From Pseudovibrio sp. Ad37 (GTDB taxonomy: Bacteria > Pseudomonadota > Alphaproteobacteria > Rhizobiales > Stappiaceae): a stretch of 64,000 nucleotides of DNA. The stretch is taken from positions 113,785 through 177,784 of the forward strand of contig NZ_LMCF01000079.1 in assembly GCF_001623075.1 (NCBI RefSeq). The letters are read 5' to 3'. A program made the translations under genes and the position numbers. How positions within the stretch are numbered: position 1 is the first letter of the stretch; the number at the start of each line of letters is the position of its first letter. This document shows, in pieces, positions 45,625-54,595 of the stretch. Below the pieces are notes generated by a model. The model was not told where the DNA came from and did not search any database. It worked only from the letters and a program-made list of their open reading frames with translations.

Positions 45625-45683
45625 AATCATTTCAAGCTCTACGAGAGAGGTGGGGCTTGTTCAAAAAAGAAAGAGTGCACCAC

Positions 45684-46205
45684 ATGAACGAGATTCTCGG
45701 TGATCAAGCTCCCGAAACTGAACAGGACGGACAACACTCAAAACCGGTATCCACGCCGAGAACTCTGGGAGAGGTCGGGCTGGGCCATTTTGCGCCCTAT
45801 CTGATGAACCGGATCATGGGCAGATACAACGAGAGTCTGCGCGAAAAACTGAGCAGATCAGGGTTGTCGGTCGCCAAAATGAGAGCACTTGCTGTGTTGT
45901 CAGTCGTGGACGGGCTGATGATCAATGAACTCTCGGTTTATTCGGTGATCGAGCAATCGACTTTGAGCCGCACGCTGGATGCGATGGAAAAGGAAGGCCT
46001 GATCCACCGTAAAGCGAGCGAGCAGGACAACCGCGTGCGCCATATTTTTCTGACAGAGGCTGGACGGTCTGCCTTTGCTGAAATGTGGCCGCATATGCGC
46101 GACGAATACAGCACAATGTTCACTGGCGTCTCGCAAGCCGAGCATGACGCCTTTTTGGTGACACTGCGCAAGGTGCTGGCAAACATACGAAAGCACGACT
46201 TCTAG
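45684..46205 (+). CDS. MarR-family regulator 2
   Basis: A 173-residue winged-helix regulator with the core LSVAKMRALAVLSVVDGLMI, QSTLSRTLDAMEKEGLI and the wing SEQDNRVRHIFLTEAG. It is only distantly similar to the first MarR, so the two are not a recent duplication. A TTG at 45657 is a possible alternative start, since GAGAGGTGGGG lies just before it. I chose the ATG at 45684. It probably regulates the oxygenase and TRAP operons through the ATATG-N6-CATAT sites. Confidence 0.83.
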   Translation: MNEILGDQAPETEQDGQHSKPVSTPRTLGEVGLGHFAPYLMNRIMGRYNESLREKLSRSGLSVAKMRALAVLSVVDGLMINELSVYSVIEQSTLSRTLDAMEKEGLIHRKASEQDNRVRHIFLTEAGRSAFAEMWPHMRDEYSTMFTGVSQAEHDAFLVTLRKVLANIRKHDF

Positions 46206-46267
46206 GGCGCGTTTCTCTTCATTGAGCTCGCACCAACTGGATCTGTCATGCTTTCTGGGGAGAGAGT

Positions 46268-48418
46268 ATGGCAGAAAGATCTTTTGTCAAAGAGGTCGAA
46301 AAACTTCGCGCAGGTGAGGGCGAAGTGTTCCGCGGTGAAGGCATTCTGGCCATCACCAAAGCACTGCTGGAAAATGGTGTTGGCTATGTTGGCGGCTATC
46401 AGGGCTCGCCAATCAGTCACCTCATGGATGTTCTGGCTGATGCGCAGGATATTCTTGGTGAGTTGGGCGTGCATTTTGAAGCCAGCGCCAGCGAGGCTGC
46501 CGCCGCCGCCATGCTGGCCGCATCCGTTCACTATCCCATTCGCGGCGCAGTCACCTTCAAGTCAACAGTCGGCACCAATGTTGCCTCTGACGCATTGGCA
46601 AACCTGTCGTCCGGTGGTGTCACCGGTGGTTCCCTTGTGATTGTCGGAGAAGACTACGGCGAAGGCTCTTCCATCATGCAGGAGCGCAGCCACGCCTTTG
46701 CAATGAAAAGCCAGATCTGGCTGCTCGATCCGCGTCCCAATCTGCCATCCATCGTCAAAGCTGTTGGTGATGGTTTTGAACTGTCAGAAGCCTCAAACAC
46801 ACCGGTTATGCTTCAAGTGCGCATCCGCAGCTGTCATGTCCATGGTGAGTTCACCACCAAAGACAACCAGCGCCCATCCATGAGCGTGGCTGATGCTCTG
46901 GAGAACCCCAGGCGTGACCTGAACCGCATTGTCTTGCCACCAGCCTCCTTCCTCCATGAGCAGGAGAAGGTGACAACGCGCTTGCCTGCCGCGCTGGATT
47001 ATATTCAAACGCATAAACTGAACGAGCTGTTCGGCCCTCAGGGTCGCAATGTCGGGATTATCCTGCAAGGCGGTATGTATAACGGCGTCATCCGCGCACT
47101 GCAGCGCTTGGGCCTTGCCGACATCAACGGCGAAACGCAAATCCCGCTTTACGTCATGAATGTAACCTATCCGCTTGTTCCATCTGAAATCACCGAGTTC
47201 TGCCGCACCAAAGAGGCCGTGCTGGTGGTGGAAGAGGGCTATCCTGATTATCTGGAGCAAGCCGTTGGTTCCATGCTGCAAAAGGAAGGCCTCAGCACCA
47301 AACTGGAAGGGAAAGGACCATTCCCGGAAGCTGGTGAATATACTGGACAGGTGATGCTGGACAGCATCCAGACCTTCCTTGTAACCCATTGCGATGCGTT
47401 GCCCGGCAAAGGGCGCGCACCAAACACACCTGGAGCCCTGCCAGACATCAAAGAGCTGCAAGAGGTCGTTCCCATGCGCCCGCCCGGGTTCTGCGTGGGG
47501 TGTCCGGAACGCCCAATTTTCGCTGCCACCAAACTGGTGGAAGATGAACTTGGCCCGCATCACATAGCTTCAGATATCGGCTGCCACCTGTTCTCCATCA
47601 TGCCACCCTTTGGCATTGGCTCCACCACCATGGGGTATGGATTAGGCCCGGCCTCGGCTTCTGCATTCAACACAACGGAAACAGATCGAAGGTCCATCTC
47701 ATTTATGGGAGATGGCGGCTTCTGGCACAACGGCCTGACCACCTCTATCGGCAACGCGGTCTTCAATCAAAATGACGGCGTGATCGTCATTGTCGACAAT
47801 TACTATTCAGCGGCCACAGGCGGGCAGGACATCCTGTCCTCAAGGGCAAACAACAAAAGCAAGTCCACCAAACACCCGATCACCGAAGCGGTGAAAGGCG
47901 TTGGCGTCAAATGGGTCCGTCAGCTTGACCGCACCTATGACGTCACCCAGATGCAATCAATCCTGAAGGAAGCGCTGACCACTGATGTCAAAGGACCAAA
48001 AGTCATCATCGCGTCTTCAGAATGCATGCTCAACAAACAGCGCCGCGAAAAGCCGATCATCAATCAGGCCGTGAAAGAGCAAAAGCGCGTCGTCAAAACC
48101 CGCTTTGGTGTTGATGAAGATGTCTGTACAGGGGACCACGCCTGTATGCGCTTATCCGGCTGCCCGTCGCTGACAGTCAAGGATCTGGATGACCCGCTGC
48201 GCGATGATCCCGTCGCGCATATCGACCAGAACTGCGTGGGCTGCGGCAATTGCGGGGAGGTTGCAGACGCCGCCATCCTCTGCCCATCCTTCTATCAGGC
48301 TGACACCATTCACAACCCAAGCAAAACCGAACGCTTCTTCAGTAAGATACGCGGTCGCATCATTTCCACGCTGCAAAACTGGCGAGAGCGCCGATCTCTG
48401 ATCATTGAGGAGGCATAA
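46268..48418 (+). CDS. iorA: Indolepyruvate ferredoxin oxidoreductase, alpha (TPP) subunit
   Basis: A 716-residue thiamine-diphosphate-dependent 2-oxoacid:ferredoxin oxidoreductase. The N-terminal pyrimidine-binding part (GYVGGYQGSPISHL, VTFKSTVGTNVASDAL) is followed by the TPP/Mg domain (SFMGDGGFWHNG and IVDNYYSAATGGQ). The C-terminus has 4Fe-4S ligands (CTGDHACMRLSGCPS and NCVGCGNCGEV). It decarboxylates an aryl 2-oxoacid to the acyl-CoA and passes electrons to ferredoxin. The textbook substrate is indolepyruvate, but in this cluster isatinate, also an aryl 2-oxoacid, is an attractive alternative. It is followed two bases later by iorB. Confidence 0.9.
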   Translation: MAERSFVKEVEKLRAGEGEVFRGEGILAITKALLENGVGYVGGYQGSPISHLMDVLADAQDILGELGVHFEASASEAAAAAMLAASVHYPIRGAVTFKSTVGTNVASDALANLSSGGVTGGSLVIVGEDYGEGSSIMQERSHAFAMKSQIWLLDPRPNLPSIVKAVGDGFELSEASNTPVMLQVRIRSCHVHGEFTTKDNQRPSMSVADALENPRRDLNRIVLPPASFLHEQEKVTTRLPAALDYIQTHKLNELFGPQGRNVGIILQGGMYNGVIRALQRLGLADINGETQIPLYVMNVTYPLVPSEITEFCRTKEAVLVVEEGYPDYLEQAVGSMLQKEGLSTKLEGKGPFPEAGEYTGQVMLDSIQTFLVTHCDALPGKGRAPNTPGALPDIKELQEVVPMRPPGFCVGCPERPIFAATKLVEDELGPHHIASDIGCHLFSIMPPFGIGSTTMGYGLGPASASAFNTTETDRRSISFMGDGGFWHNGLTTSIGNAVFNQNDGVIVIVDNYYSAATGGQDILSSRANNKSKSTKHPITEAVKGVGVKWVRQLDRTYDVTQMQSILKEALTTDVKGPKVIIASSECMLNKQRREKPIINQAVKEQKRVVKTRFGVDEDVCTGDHACMRLSGCPSLTVKDLDDPLRDDPVAHIDQNCVGCGNCGEVADAAILCPSFYQADTIHNPSKTERFFSKIRGRIISTLQNWRERRSLIIEEA

Positions 48419-48420
48419 GT

Positions 48421-49983
48421 ATGGATATCGACACTCAATGGCAGGCTTTGGGATCAGGCGAGGATGAAACCCGCACCATCACGAAAATTGCCATTTTCGC
48501 CGTTGGCGGGCAGGGCGGCGGTGTCCTCACAGACTGGATCGTCAACTTAGCTGAAGCCAACGGCTATAAAGCCCAGTCCACCTCTGTCGCAGGTGTCGCC
48601 CAGCGCACGGGCGCAACAATCTATTACGTCGAAATGGCACCTGATACTGGCAAAGCCCCTGTCTTCTCTCTCAGCCCAGCGCAAGGCGATGTCGACATCG
48701 TCATTTGCGCCGAACTCATGGAAGCAGGCCGCGCCGTTATCCGTGGTTTCGTGACAGCTGATAAGACAACGCTGATCGCCTCATCTCACCGCATTTTGGC
48801 GGTCTCGGAAAAGATCGTGCCGGGCAAAGGGGAGCAGGACAGTGATGTCGTCCTCTCTCGTCTCGGAAATGCCTCCCAAAAACTGGTTGCCTTCAATATG
48901 GAAGAGGTCGCCGCAGACAATGGCAGCGTCATCTCCTCCAGCCTGTTCGGCGCACTTGCCGGTTCCGGCGCATTGCCATTTCTCAAAAGCACCTATGAAG
49001 ACACCATCCGCAAGGGCGGCAAAGGCGTCAAAGCAAGTCTGGCCTCTTTCAATGCGAGCTTCGAGCACGCCCAGTCATCAGCTGCTGCTGGAAGCGCTGG
49101 TACCAGACGACCAGAACAACCCAAGTCTGAGAAGGCACTCACAGTCCGCGGGCCTGAGAAGAAACGCGCAGCCTGGCAACTGCTTTTATCCCGTATTGAA
49201 GCGCTTCCAAAACAGGTTCACGAGATGGCGCTGGCAGGGCTGCGCAAGACCGTTGAGTTTCAGGATCTGGAATACGGTGAGGAGTATCTCAATCACCTCG
49301 AGATTGTACTCGCAAGTGATACCGAAAATGGCAACTGGGAATTCACCAGAGTTGCGGCCAAGTATATCGCAAATGCTATGTGTTATGACGACACGATCCG
49401 TGTTGCCGACATAAAAACGCAAAAAACACGCTTGCAACGCGTTGAAAGGGAAATCGGGTTAGGCGCAGAAAATCAGCTGGAACTGACCGAATATCTCCAC
49501 CCACGTATGGAAGAAATCTGCGGAACTCTGCCAGTTCAGCTTGGTAAATGGGTCGAAGCCCGTCCTAAAGTGTTCAACTGGCTGGATAGAAGGGTGAACA
49601 AAGGGCGACGCATAAGAACGCACTCCGTTCGAGGCTTCCTCAGCCTCTGGCTCATCAGCAGCCTGAAACCCTGGCGTCGCAGTTTTCTGCGCCATGAAAT
49701 TGAGACAGAACATCTCCAAAACTGGCGGGATCTTGCGATAAAGACCGTGCATTCGGACTATGATCTTGCTGTTGAGATCCTCACTTGTCGCCGGCTCATC
49801 AAAGGATATTCGGACACACATAAACGCGGGCACTCCAAATTTGACCGGGTTCTTTCCTCTCTCACACTCCTGAAAGACAGAAAAGACGCCGCAGATTGGC
49901 TCAGGCGTCTCAGAGAAGCCGCGCTTTTGGATGAAAAAGGCGAAGCCTTGGAAGGTGCATTGAAGACAATTCAAACCCTCTGA
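48421..49983 (+). CDS. iorB: Indolepyruvate ferredoxin oxidoreductase, beta (gamma-domain) subunit
   Basis: A 520-residue partner of IorA. The N-terminal domain (about residues 20-200) is the 2-oxoacid oxidoreductase gamma fold with FAVGGQGGGVLTDWI and AGVAQRTGATIYYVEM. The C-terminal half, about 300 residues, is a helical extension resembling the accessory domain seen in proteobacterial fused IorAB proteins. It is much longer than the archaeal IorB of roughly 200 residues. In many proteobacteria IorA and IorB are one polypeptide; here they are separate but adjacent genes. Confidence 0.87.
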   Translation: MDIDTQWQALGSGEDETRTITKIAIFAVGGQGGGVLTDWIVNLAEANGYKAQSTSVAGVAQRTGATIYYVEMAPDTGKAPVFSLSPAQGDVDIVICAELMEAGRAVIRGFVTADKTTLIASSHRILAVSEKIVPGKGEQDSDVVLSRLGNASQKLVAFNMEEVAADNGSVISSSLFGALAGSGALPFLKSTYEDTIRKGGKGVKASLASFNASFEHAQSSAAAGSAGTRRPEQPKSEKALTVRGPEKKRAAWQLLLSRIEALPKQVHEMALAGLRKTVEFQDLEYGEEYLNHLEIVLASDTENGNWEFTRVAAKYIANAMCYDDTIRVADIKTQKTRLQRVEREIGLGAENQLELTEYLHPRMEEICGTLPVQLGKWVEARPKVFNWLDRRVNKGRRIRTHSVRGFLSLWLISSLKPWRRSFLRHEIETEHLQNWRDLAIKTVHSDYDLAVEILTCRRLIKGYSDTHKRGHSKFDRVLSSLTLLKDRKDAADWLRRLREAALLDEKGEALEGALKTIQTL

Positions 49984-50140
49984 TTGAAAACAGGGGGAAA
50001 GAATGTCGCATTTGAAATTTTTCCTCCGATTATAATTAATGTATGCATTTGTGTGCCTTAGCGAAAATACGGTGTTTTTCCAGGCGCACAAAATGCGCGT
50101 GCAAGGGGCATATTGTCATCATTTGAGGACGGGTGAACGC

Positions 50141-50173
50141 ATTGGATTCAGGCATACACCTGAATGCAATTTT
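50141..50173 (+). terminator. Possible terminator downstream of iorB
   Basis: ATTG-G-ATTCAGG (50141-50152) pairs with CCTGAAT-G-CAAT (50159-50170), with a G/G mismatch, followed by TTTT. It is about 160 bases after the iorB stop. Confidence 0.5.
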
Positions 50174-50243
50174 ACTTATGCGAATTACTCAAATGACGCC
50201 AAAGTACCTCTAGGTCAGTGATATACGCTTGGGAAACAGTGTG

Positions 50244-50272
50244 TTGACTGCATATATTAGAATGCGCGTATA
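50244..50272 (+). promoter_or_regulatory. Possible promoter of the serine permease gene
   Basis: TTGACT (50244-50249) is followed about 18 bases later by GTATAT/TATATT. It would give an untranslated leader of almost 300 bases. Assigned by eye only. Confidence 0.3.
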
Positions 50273-50563
50273 TTGCGTGAACTGCAGGTCTGACGAAGAG
50301 CCGAAGCTGATTAATAGGAATTCAGTGAAAAATCCTATTTAATATAATTATTTACAGCGCCGCGGCAGATTGTTGCACGCGCACTGGGGTCTCGCGCTAT
50401 TAAACTGAAGTCGTATTCAGTATCGCTGCGTTATTATGGCGCGCAGGATGTGTATTAAAACGTATGGTCTTAAAATTTTAACATAAGTATATCAGGTCCC
50501 CGTCCTAGAGAGATTGGGAAATTCTCCTAGGGCACATGAGTGGCACATGGGGAAATAAAAGAA

Positions 50564-51841
50564 ATGTCAAGCATCAATGCGACCGAAGTCGAAGTCGCCC
50601 CGAAAGAAACGGTTAAATATACAAAAGAAGATCTTACCTGGTCTTTGTCCATGTTCGGTACCGCCGTCGGTGCCGGTGTTCTGTTTCTTCCAATCCGTGC
50701 AGGTCTTGAAGGCTTCTGGCCACTGATCCTGATCGCAGCTCTCGTAGGTCCAATGACCTACTTCTCTCACCGCGCACTGGCTCGCTTTGTTCTTTCCTCC
50801 AAGAACAAAGACGCAGACATCACCGACGTGGTTGAAGAACACTTTGGTAAAGCAGCAGGCTTGCTGATTACCTTCTTCTATTTCTTCGCGATTTACCCAA
50901 TCGTGTTGATCTACGGTAACGCGATTACCAACACCATCGATAGCTTCATCGTCAACCAGTTGGCAATGCCTGCAGTTCCACGCTGGCTCCTCTCTGGTAT
51001 TCTCGTTGCAATGATGATGGGTGTAATGATCCTTGGTCGCCGCCTGATGCTCGTCGCAACTGAGCTTCTGGTGTACCCACTGGTGATCATCCTGTTCGGT
51101 ATGTCTGTATACCTGATCCCATCCTGGTCTTTTGAAGCCATGAGCTTTGATATGATCCCAGAAACTGGCACTTTGCTGACAGTGGTGTACCTCACCATTC
51201 CAATGCTTATCTTCTCCTTCAACCACAGCCCAGCCGTCTCCTCCATGGCTCTGGCTCAGCGCGAAGCACATGGCGATAACGCAGTTGCAAAGTCCGACAT
51301 CATCCTGAAGCGCGCATCTGTGATGCTCCTCGGTTTCGTTATGTTCTTCGTATTCAGCTGCGTTCTCGCACTGACACCTGAACAGCTGATGGAAGCAAAA
51401 CAGCAGAACCTGCCAGTCCTGTCTTACCTTGCAAACGTGTTTGACAGCCCACTGATCTCCTTCATGGGTCCATTGGTTGCGTTCCTTGCAATCTTCTCTT
51501 CCTTCTTTGGTCACTACCTTGGCGCAAAAGAAGGTCTTGCAGGCATTGCTAAGAAAGCTGCTCCAAAAGCTGTCGAAGGCCTGGGTGAAAAGAAATTCAA
51601 CACACTGCTCGTTGCATTCTTCTTCTTCTCCGTCTGGGGTGTTGCAATCATCAACCCATCCGTTCTTGGCATGATTGAAGGCCTGGGTGCTCCGTTCATC
51701 GCAGCAATCCTGTTCCTGATGCCAATGTACGCAATCAAAAAAGTCCCAAGCATGAAGAAGTACGACGGTGCGCTGTCCAACATCTTCATCACCATCATGG
51801 GCATTGTCGCAATCTCTGCGATCGTAAAAGGCCTCTTCTAA
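50564..51841 (+). CDS. sdaC: Serine/threonine-type HAAAP transporter (SdaC family)
   Basis: A 425-residue permease with about eleven hydrophobic segments, of the hydroxy/aromatic amino acid permease group. The segments [29 protein letters not shown] and [18 protein letters not shown] are typical of the SdaC serine permease. It precedes the serine dehydratase gene, so uptake and breakdown of L-serine are linked. I start at the ATG at 50564, after GGGGA; the upstream GTG at 50540 has no better site. A UUCG-capped hairpin separates it from sdaA. Confidence 0.9.
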   Translation: MSSINATEVEVAPKETVKYTKEDLTWSLSMFGTAVGAGVLFLPIRAGLEGFWPLILIAALVGPMTYFSHRALARFVLSSKNKDADITDVVEEHFGKAAGLLITFFYFFAIYPIVLIYGNAITNTIDSFIVNQLAMPAVPRWLLSGILVAMMMGVMILGRRLMLVATELLVYPLVIILFGMSVYLIPSWSFEAMSFDMIPETGTLLTVVYLTIPMLIFSFNHSPAVSSMALAQREAHGDNAVAKSDIILKRASVMLLGFVMFFVFSCVLALTPEQLMEAKQQNLPVLSYLANVFDSPLISFMGPLVAFLAIFSSFFGHYLGAKEGLAGIAKKAAPKAVEGLGEKKFNTLLVAFFFFSVWGVAIINPSVLGMIEGLGAPFIAAILFLMPMYAIKKVPSMKKYDGALSNIFITIMGIVAISAIVKGLF

Positions 51842-51862
51842 GAAGGCCAACTAACAAAAATG

Positions 51863-51889
51863 AACCGGTGTCTTCGGACACCGGTTTTT
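51863..51889 (+). terminator. UUCG-capped terminator between sdaC and sdaA
   Basis: A perfect ten-pair stem, AACCGGTGTC (51863-51872) and GACACCGGTT (51877-51886), with a TTCG loop and following T-run. It lies only 23 bases before sdaA, so it probably reduces rather than blocks sdaA expression unless sdaA has its own promoter. Confidence 0.88.
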
Positions 51890-51911
51890 CTCTCCCACTG
51901 AGGTTCACGTT

Positions 51912-53282
51912 ATGTTCAGCGTTTTTGACATCTTCAAAATCGGTGTAGGTCCATCCAGCTCCCATACAGTCGGGCCTATGAAAGCGGCAAAGCAGTTCAT
52001 TGATAGCCTGCGTGCTCAGGATAAACTGCGTGATGTGACGCGTATTGCAGTTGACATATACGGCTCTCTGTCGCTGACAGGCAAAGGCCACCACACAGAC
52101 ACAGCAATTATTATGGGGCTTGGTGGCAACTCTCCGGAAACCGTTGATATTGACAGTATTCCAGAGTTCATTCAGCGCGTAGAACAAACTGGTCGCCTCC
52201 CGGTTGGCATGCATTGCCACGTGGTTGACTTCCCGAGTGATGCAATCACATTCAATCGTCCAGCACTTGAGTTGCATGAAAACGGCATGTCCATCCATGC
52301 CTTCGCAGGTGGAGAAAAGATCTTCTCCAAAACCTACTATTCCATCGGCGGTGGTTTCATCGTGGATGAAGAGAATTTCGGTAAGGCTTCAGAAAACGAA
52401 GTTTCAGTGCCTTATCCATACAAATACGCTTCAGAATTGCTGGAGCATTGCCGCCAAAACGGTATGAGCATTTCCGCGCTTGTTCTGGAAAACGAAAAAG
52501 CATTCCGCAGTGAAACAGAACTGCGTGAGAGCTTTGGTCGTGTCTGGAATGTGATGCGCGATGGCATAGAGCGTGGCAGCAACACGGAAGGTCTGCTGGC
52601 AGGCCCGCTCAAAGTCCCACGCCGTGCAGCAGCACTACGCCGTCAGCTGACGGCGACAGAGCGCAGCAGCAACGACCCGATGGCAACGGTTGATTGGGTC
52701 AACATGTTCGCGCTGGCCATATCAGAGGAAAATGCAGCAGGTGGTCGCGTTGTAACAGCACCAACCAACGGTGCTGCAGGCATCATTCCTGCGGTTCTCG
52801 CGTACTATGACAAGTTTATCGAACGTCTTGAGCCTGAGCACTACACAAAGTTCTTCCTCGCCTCAGGCGCCATTGGAGCGTTGTATAAGACCAATGCATC
52901 CATCTCTGGTGCAGAAGTTGGCTGTCAGGGTGAAGTTGGAGTGGCGTGCTCCATGGCAGCAGCAGGCCTTGCAGAGCTGTTAGGTGCGAGCCCGGCTCAG
53001 GTCTGCATTGCAGCTGAAATCGGTATGGAGCACAATCTGGGTCTCACATGTGACCCTGTTCTCGGACAGGTTCAGGTGCCTTGCATCGAGCGCAACGCAA
53101 TAGCTTCTGTCAAAGCGATCAACGCAACACGTATGGCTATGCGCCGAAACTCAGATCCATGTGTTTCTCTCGATAAAGTCATCGCGACCATGTACGAAAC
53201 CGGCAAGGATATGCTGGCAAAATACAGAGAAACCTCACAGGGTGGTCTTGCGCTTAAAGTGGTGCCGGTCGCAGCAGAGTAA
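51912..53282 (+). CDS. sdaA: L-serine ammonia-lyase (serine dehydratase)
   Basis: A 456-residue single-chain iron-sulfur serine dehydratase converting L-serine to pyruvate and ammonia. The N-terminal domain starts with the diagnostic [16 protein letters not shown]. The catalytic domain includes [15 protein letters not shown], and the 4Fe-4S-binding Cys residues lie in [13 protein letters not shown] and GLTCDPVLG. It is paired with the serine permease upstream and ends at a terminator. Confidence 0.94.
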   Translation: MFSVFDIFKIGVGPSSSHTVGPMKAAKQFIDSLRAQDKLRDVTRIAVDIYGSLSLTGKGHHTDTAIIMGLGGNSPETVDIDSIPEFIQRVEQTGRLPVGMHCHVVDFPSDAITFNRPALELHENGMSIHAFAGGEKIFSKTYYSIGGGFIVDEENFGKASENEVSVPYPYKYASELLEHCRQNGMSISALVLENEKAFRSETELRESFGRVWNVMRDGIERGSNTEGLLAGPLKVPRRAAALRRQLTATERSSNDPMATVDWVNMFALAISEENAAGGRVVTAPTNGAAGIIPAVLAYYDKFIERLEPEHYTKFFLASGAIGALYKTNASISGAEVGCQGEVGVACSMAAAGLAELLGASPAQVCIAAEIGMEHNLGLTCDPVLGQVQVPCIERNAIASVKAINATRMAMRRNSDPCVSLDKVIATMYETGKDMLAKYRETSQGGLALKVVPVAAE

Positions 53283-53310
53283 GCAGCAACCAATGTGTTT
53301 AAGATAGGAA

Positions 53311-53337
53311 AGCTGGCCTTTGGGTCAGCTTTTTTTG
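53311..53337 (+). terminator. Rho-independent terminator after sdaA
   Basis: AAGCTGGCC (53311-53319) pairs with GGTCAGCTT (53324-53332), one G-T pair, around TTTG, followed by a T-run. Confidence 0.88.
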
Positions 53338-53439
53338 TTTTGCTCAGCCATTTTGCGGAAACACTTAAAACTGCAAGAACACTCGGAACGGGCCACTAAC
53401 CCATGTTTGGTACTCCCAAAAGAAAAAAGGGAGAAACCC

Positions 53440-54516
53440 ATGAAATCCTTGCTACTGGGTGCAACGATCATCGGATTGGCCATGCCGACAGCCCTCGCTC
53501 AAGACAAGCCTGTCACGATCGTCAGTTACAACGTGCAAAATCTCTTCGACACCATTGATGATGAGAACAATCCACGAGATGACACCTACCTTTCCAAAGA
53601 AGCAAAAGAAGCCCGTGGTAAGGATCATGAAGACGCTTGTGAGAGCTATAATGATAAAGGTTCCCACTATTACAAACAATGCATTGAGCTGAACTGGGGC
53701 GAGGAAAGCTACAAGCAAAAATTGATGACACTGGGTGCTGTCATTCGTTCCTTCCCGGAAACGCCGGACATTCTGGTTTTACCTGAAACAGAAAACAAAA
53801 AGGTGCTTGATGATCTGGTCAACAAAGCACTGGCCGGTCTGGACTACACCTCAGTCATTCAGCTGGACACCTCCAACAATGAGCACAATCGCGGTATCGA
53901 TGTTGGCATCATCTCGCGTTTGCCGCTTAAGGGAGAGCCAGAGACAATTAAAGTGTTTGGCGAAGATGGCGACAATCCCCACGATTGCCAGCCAACGCGG
54001 GATATTGTGAAAGCTCAGTTTGAGATGCCAGACGGCGAAACAATGCATGTCTTCGGTGTTCATTCGGCCTATCAATGCCGGAAAGATGCGATGGAAGTGC
54101 TGAACAAGGAGCGTGCAAAGCTTCCTGATGACGCAAATGTGGTTGCTGCTGGCGACTTCAATTTCAATTGCACAGACATTCAAAATGGTGAGTTTCAGGC
54201 CCTGGCGAGAGAAGGGAACTGGAGTTATCCGCCTGAGATTGTCGGCTGTGCAGCCCCGGGCAGCGCATTTTACTATAAGGATCAGAGCTGGTCCTTCCTG
54301 GATATGATCCTCGTTTCCGGTGCATTGCGTCCGGATCAGGACAGTAACAGCACATGGTTTGCTGATCTGGGCAGCTTCCACACAGTTGTCACGCACCCGA
54401 GCCAGTACGCACAGGATGCAAGAAATCGAGTACGCCCAAAGCGCTTTAATCCCGACAATAATCAGGGCGCCAGCGATCACTGGCCAGTCCTGATGCGGTT
54501 TCTGAAACGTTTCTGA
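53440..54516 (+). CDS. Secreted endonuclease/exonuclease/phosphatase-family protein
   Basis: A 358-residue protein with a signal peptide (cleavage near TALAQD) and the EEP (DNase I-like) fold. Landmarks are SYNVQNLFDTIDD near the mature N-terminus, VLPETENKKVL with the metal-binding Glu, the late VVAAGDFNFNC and the final GASDHWPVLM. It is therefore probably a periplasmic or extracellular nuclease or phosphodiesterase, perhaps for scavenging nucleic acids together with the alkaline phosphatase at 24373. The start at 53440 follows AAGGGAG; the frame is open to 53320 but that stretch lies in the sdaA terminator. Confidence 0.82.
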   Translation: MKSLLLGATIIGLAMPTALAQDKPVTIVSYNVQNLFDTIDDENNPRDDTYLSKEAKEARGKDHEDACESYNDKGSHYYKQCIELNWGEESYKQKLMTLGAVIRSFPETPDILVLPETENKKVLDDLVNKALAGLDYTSVIQLDTSNNEHNRGIDVGIISRLPLKGEPETIKVFGEDGDNPHDCQPTRDIVKAQFEMPDGETMHVFGVHSAYQCRKDAMEVLNKERAKLPDDANVVAAGDFNFNCTDIQNGEFQALAREGNWSYPPEIVGCAAPGSAFYYKDQSWSFLDMILVSGALRPDQDSNSTWFADLGSFHTVVTHPSQYAQDARNRVRPKRFNPDNNQGASDHWPVLMRFLKRF

Positions 54517-54540
54517 TAGCCGCTTACAACACTGCAAAAA

Positions 54541-54573
54541 AAGAACCGGCCTGAAAGTTCAGGCCGGTTCTTT
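54541..54573. terminator. Bidirectional terminator between the nuclease gene and the giant-protein operon
   Basis: AAGAACCGGCCTGAA (54541-54555) and its exact complement (54558-54572) form a very stable stem with a minimal loop, A-rich on the left and T-rich on the right. It can end both the rightward nuclease transcript and the leftward operon whose last stop is at 54596. Confidence 0.88.
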
Positions 54574-54595
54574 GCTGTTTAAGTTACGGGGTGGA

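Larger units (their letters stand above)
49984..50563. other. 580-base non-coding region between iorB and the serine permease
   Basis: AT-rich, with no convincing open frame. It contains a hairpin followed by TTTT (50141-50173) that could end the iorAB transcript, and a promoter-like TTGACT (50244). The long untranslated leader before the serine permease could hold a regulatory RNA, but I recognise no known riboswitch. Confidence 0.5.

Noticed and set aside
49984..50563. Glycine or other amino-acid riboswitch before the serine permease
   Set aside because: The leader is long, but I could not find the conserved glycine-aptamer core or any other known aptamer pattern.
50567..51850. A 427-codon open frame antisense to the serine permease
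   Set aside because: Its product is rich in Cys, His and Trp with no family resemblance, it lacks a ribosome-binding site, and the plus strand encodes a clear SdaC permease. It is a codon-usage shadow.
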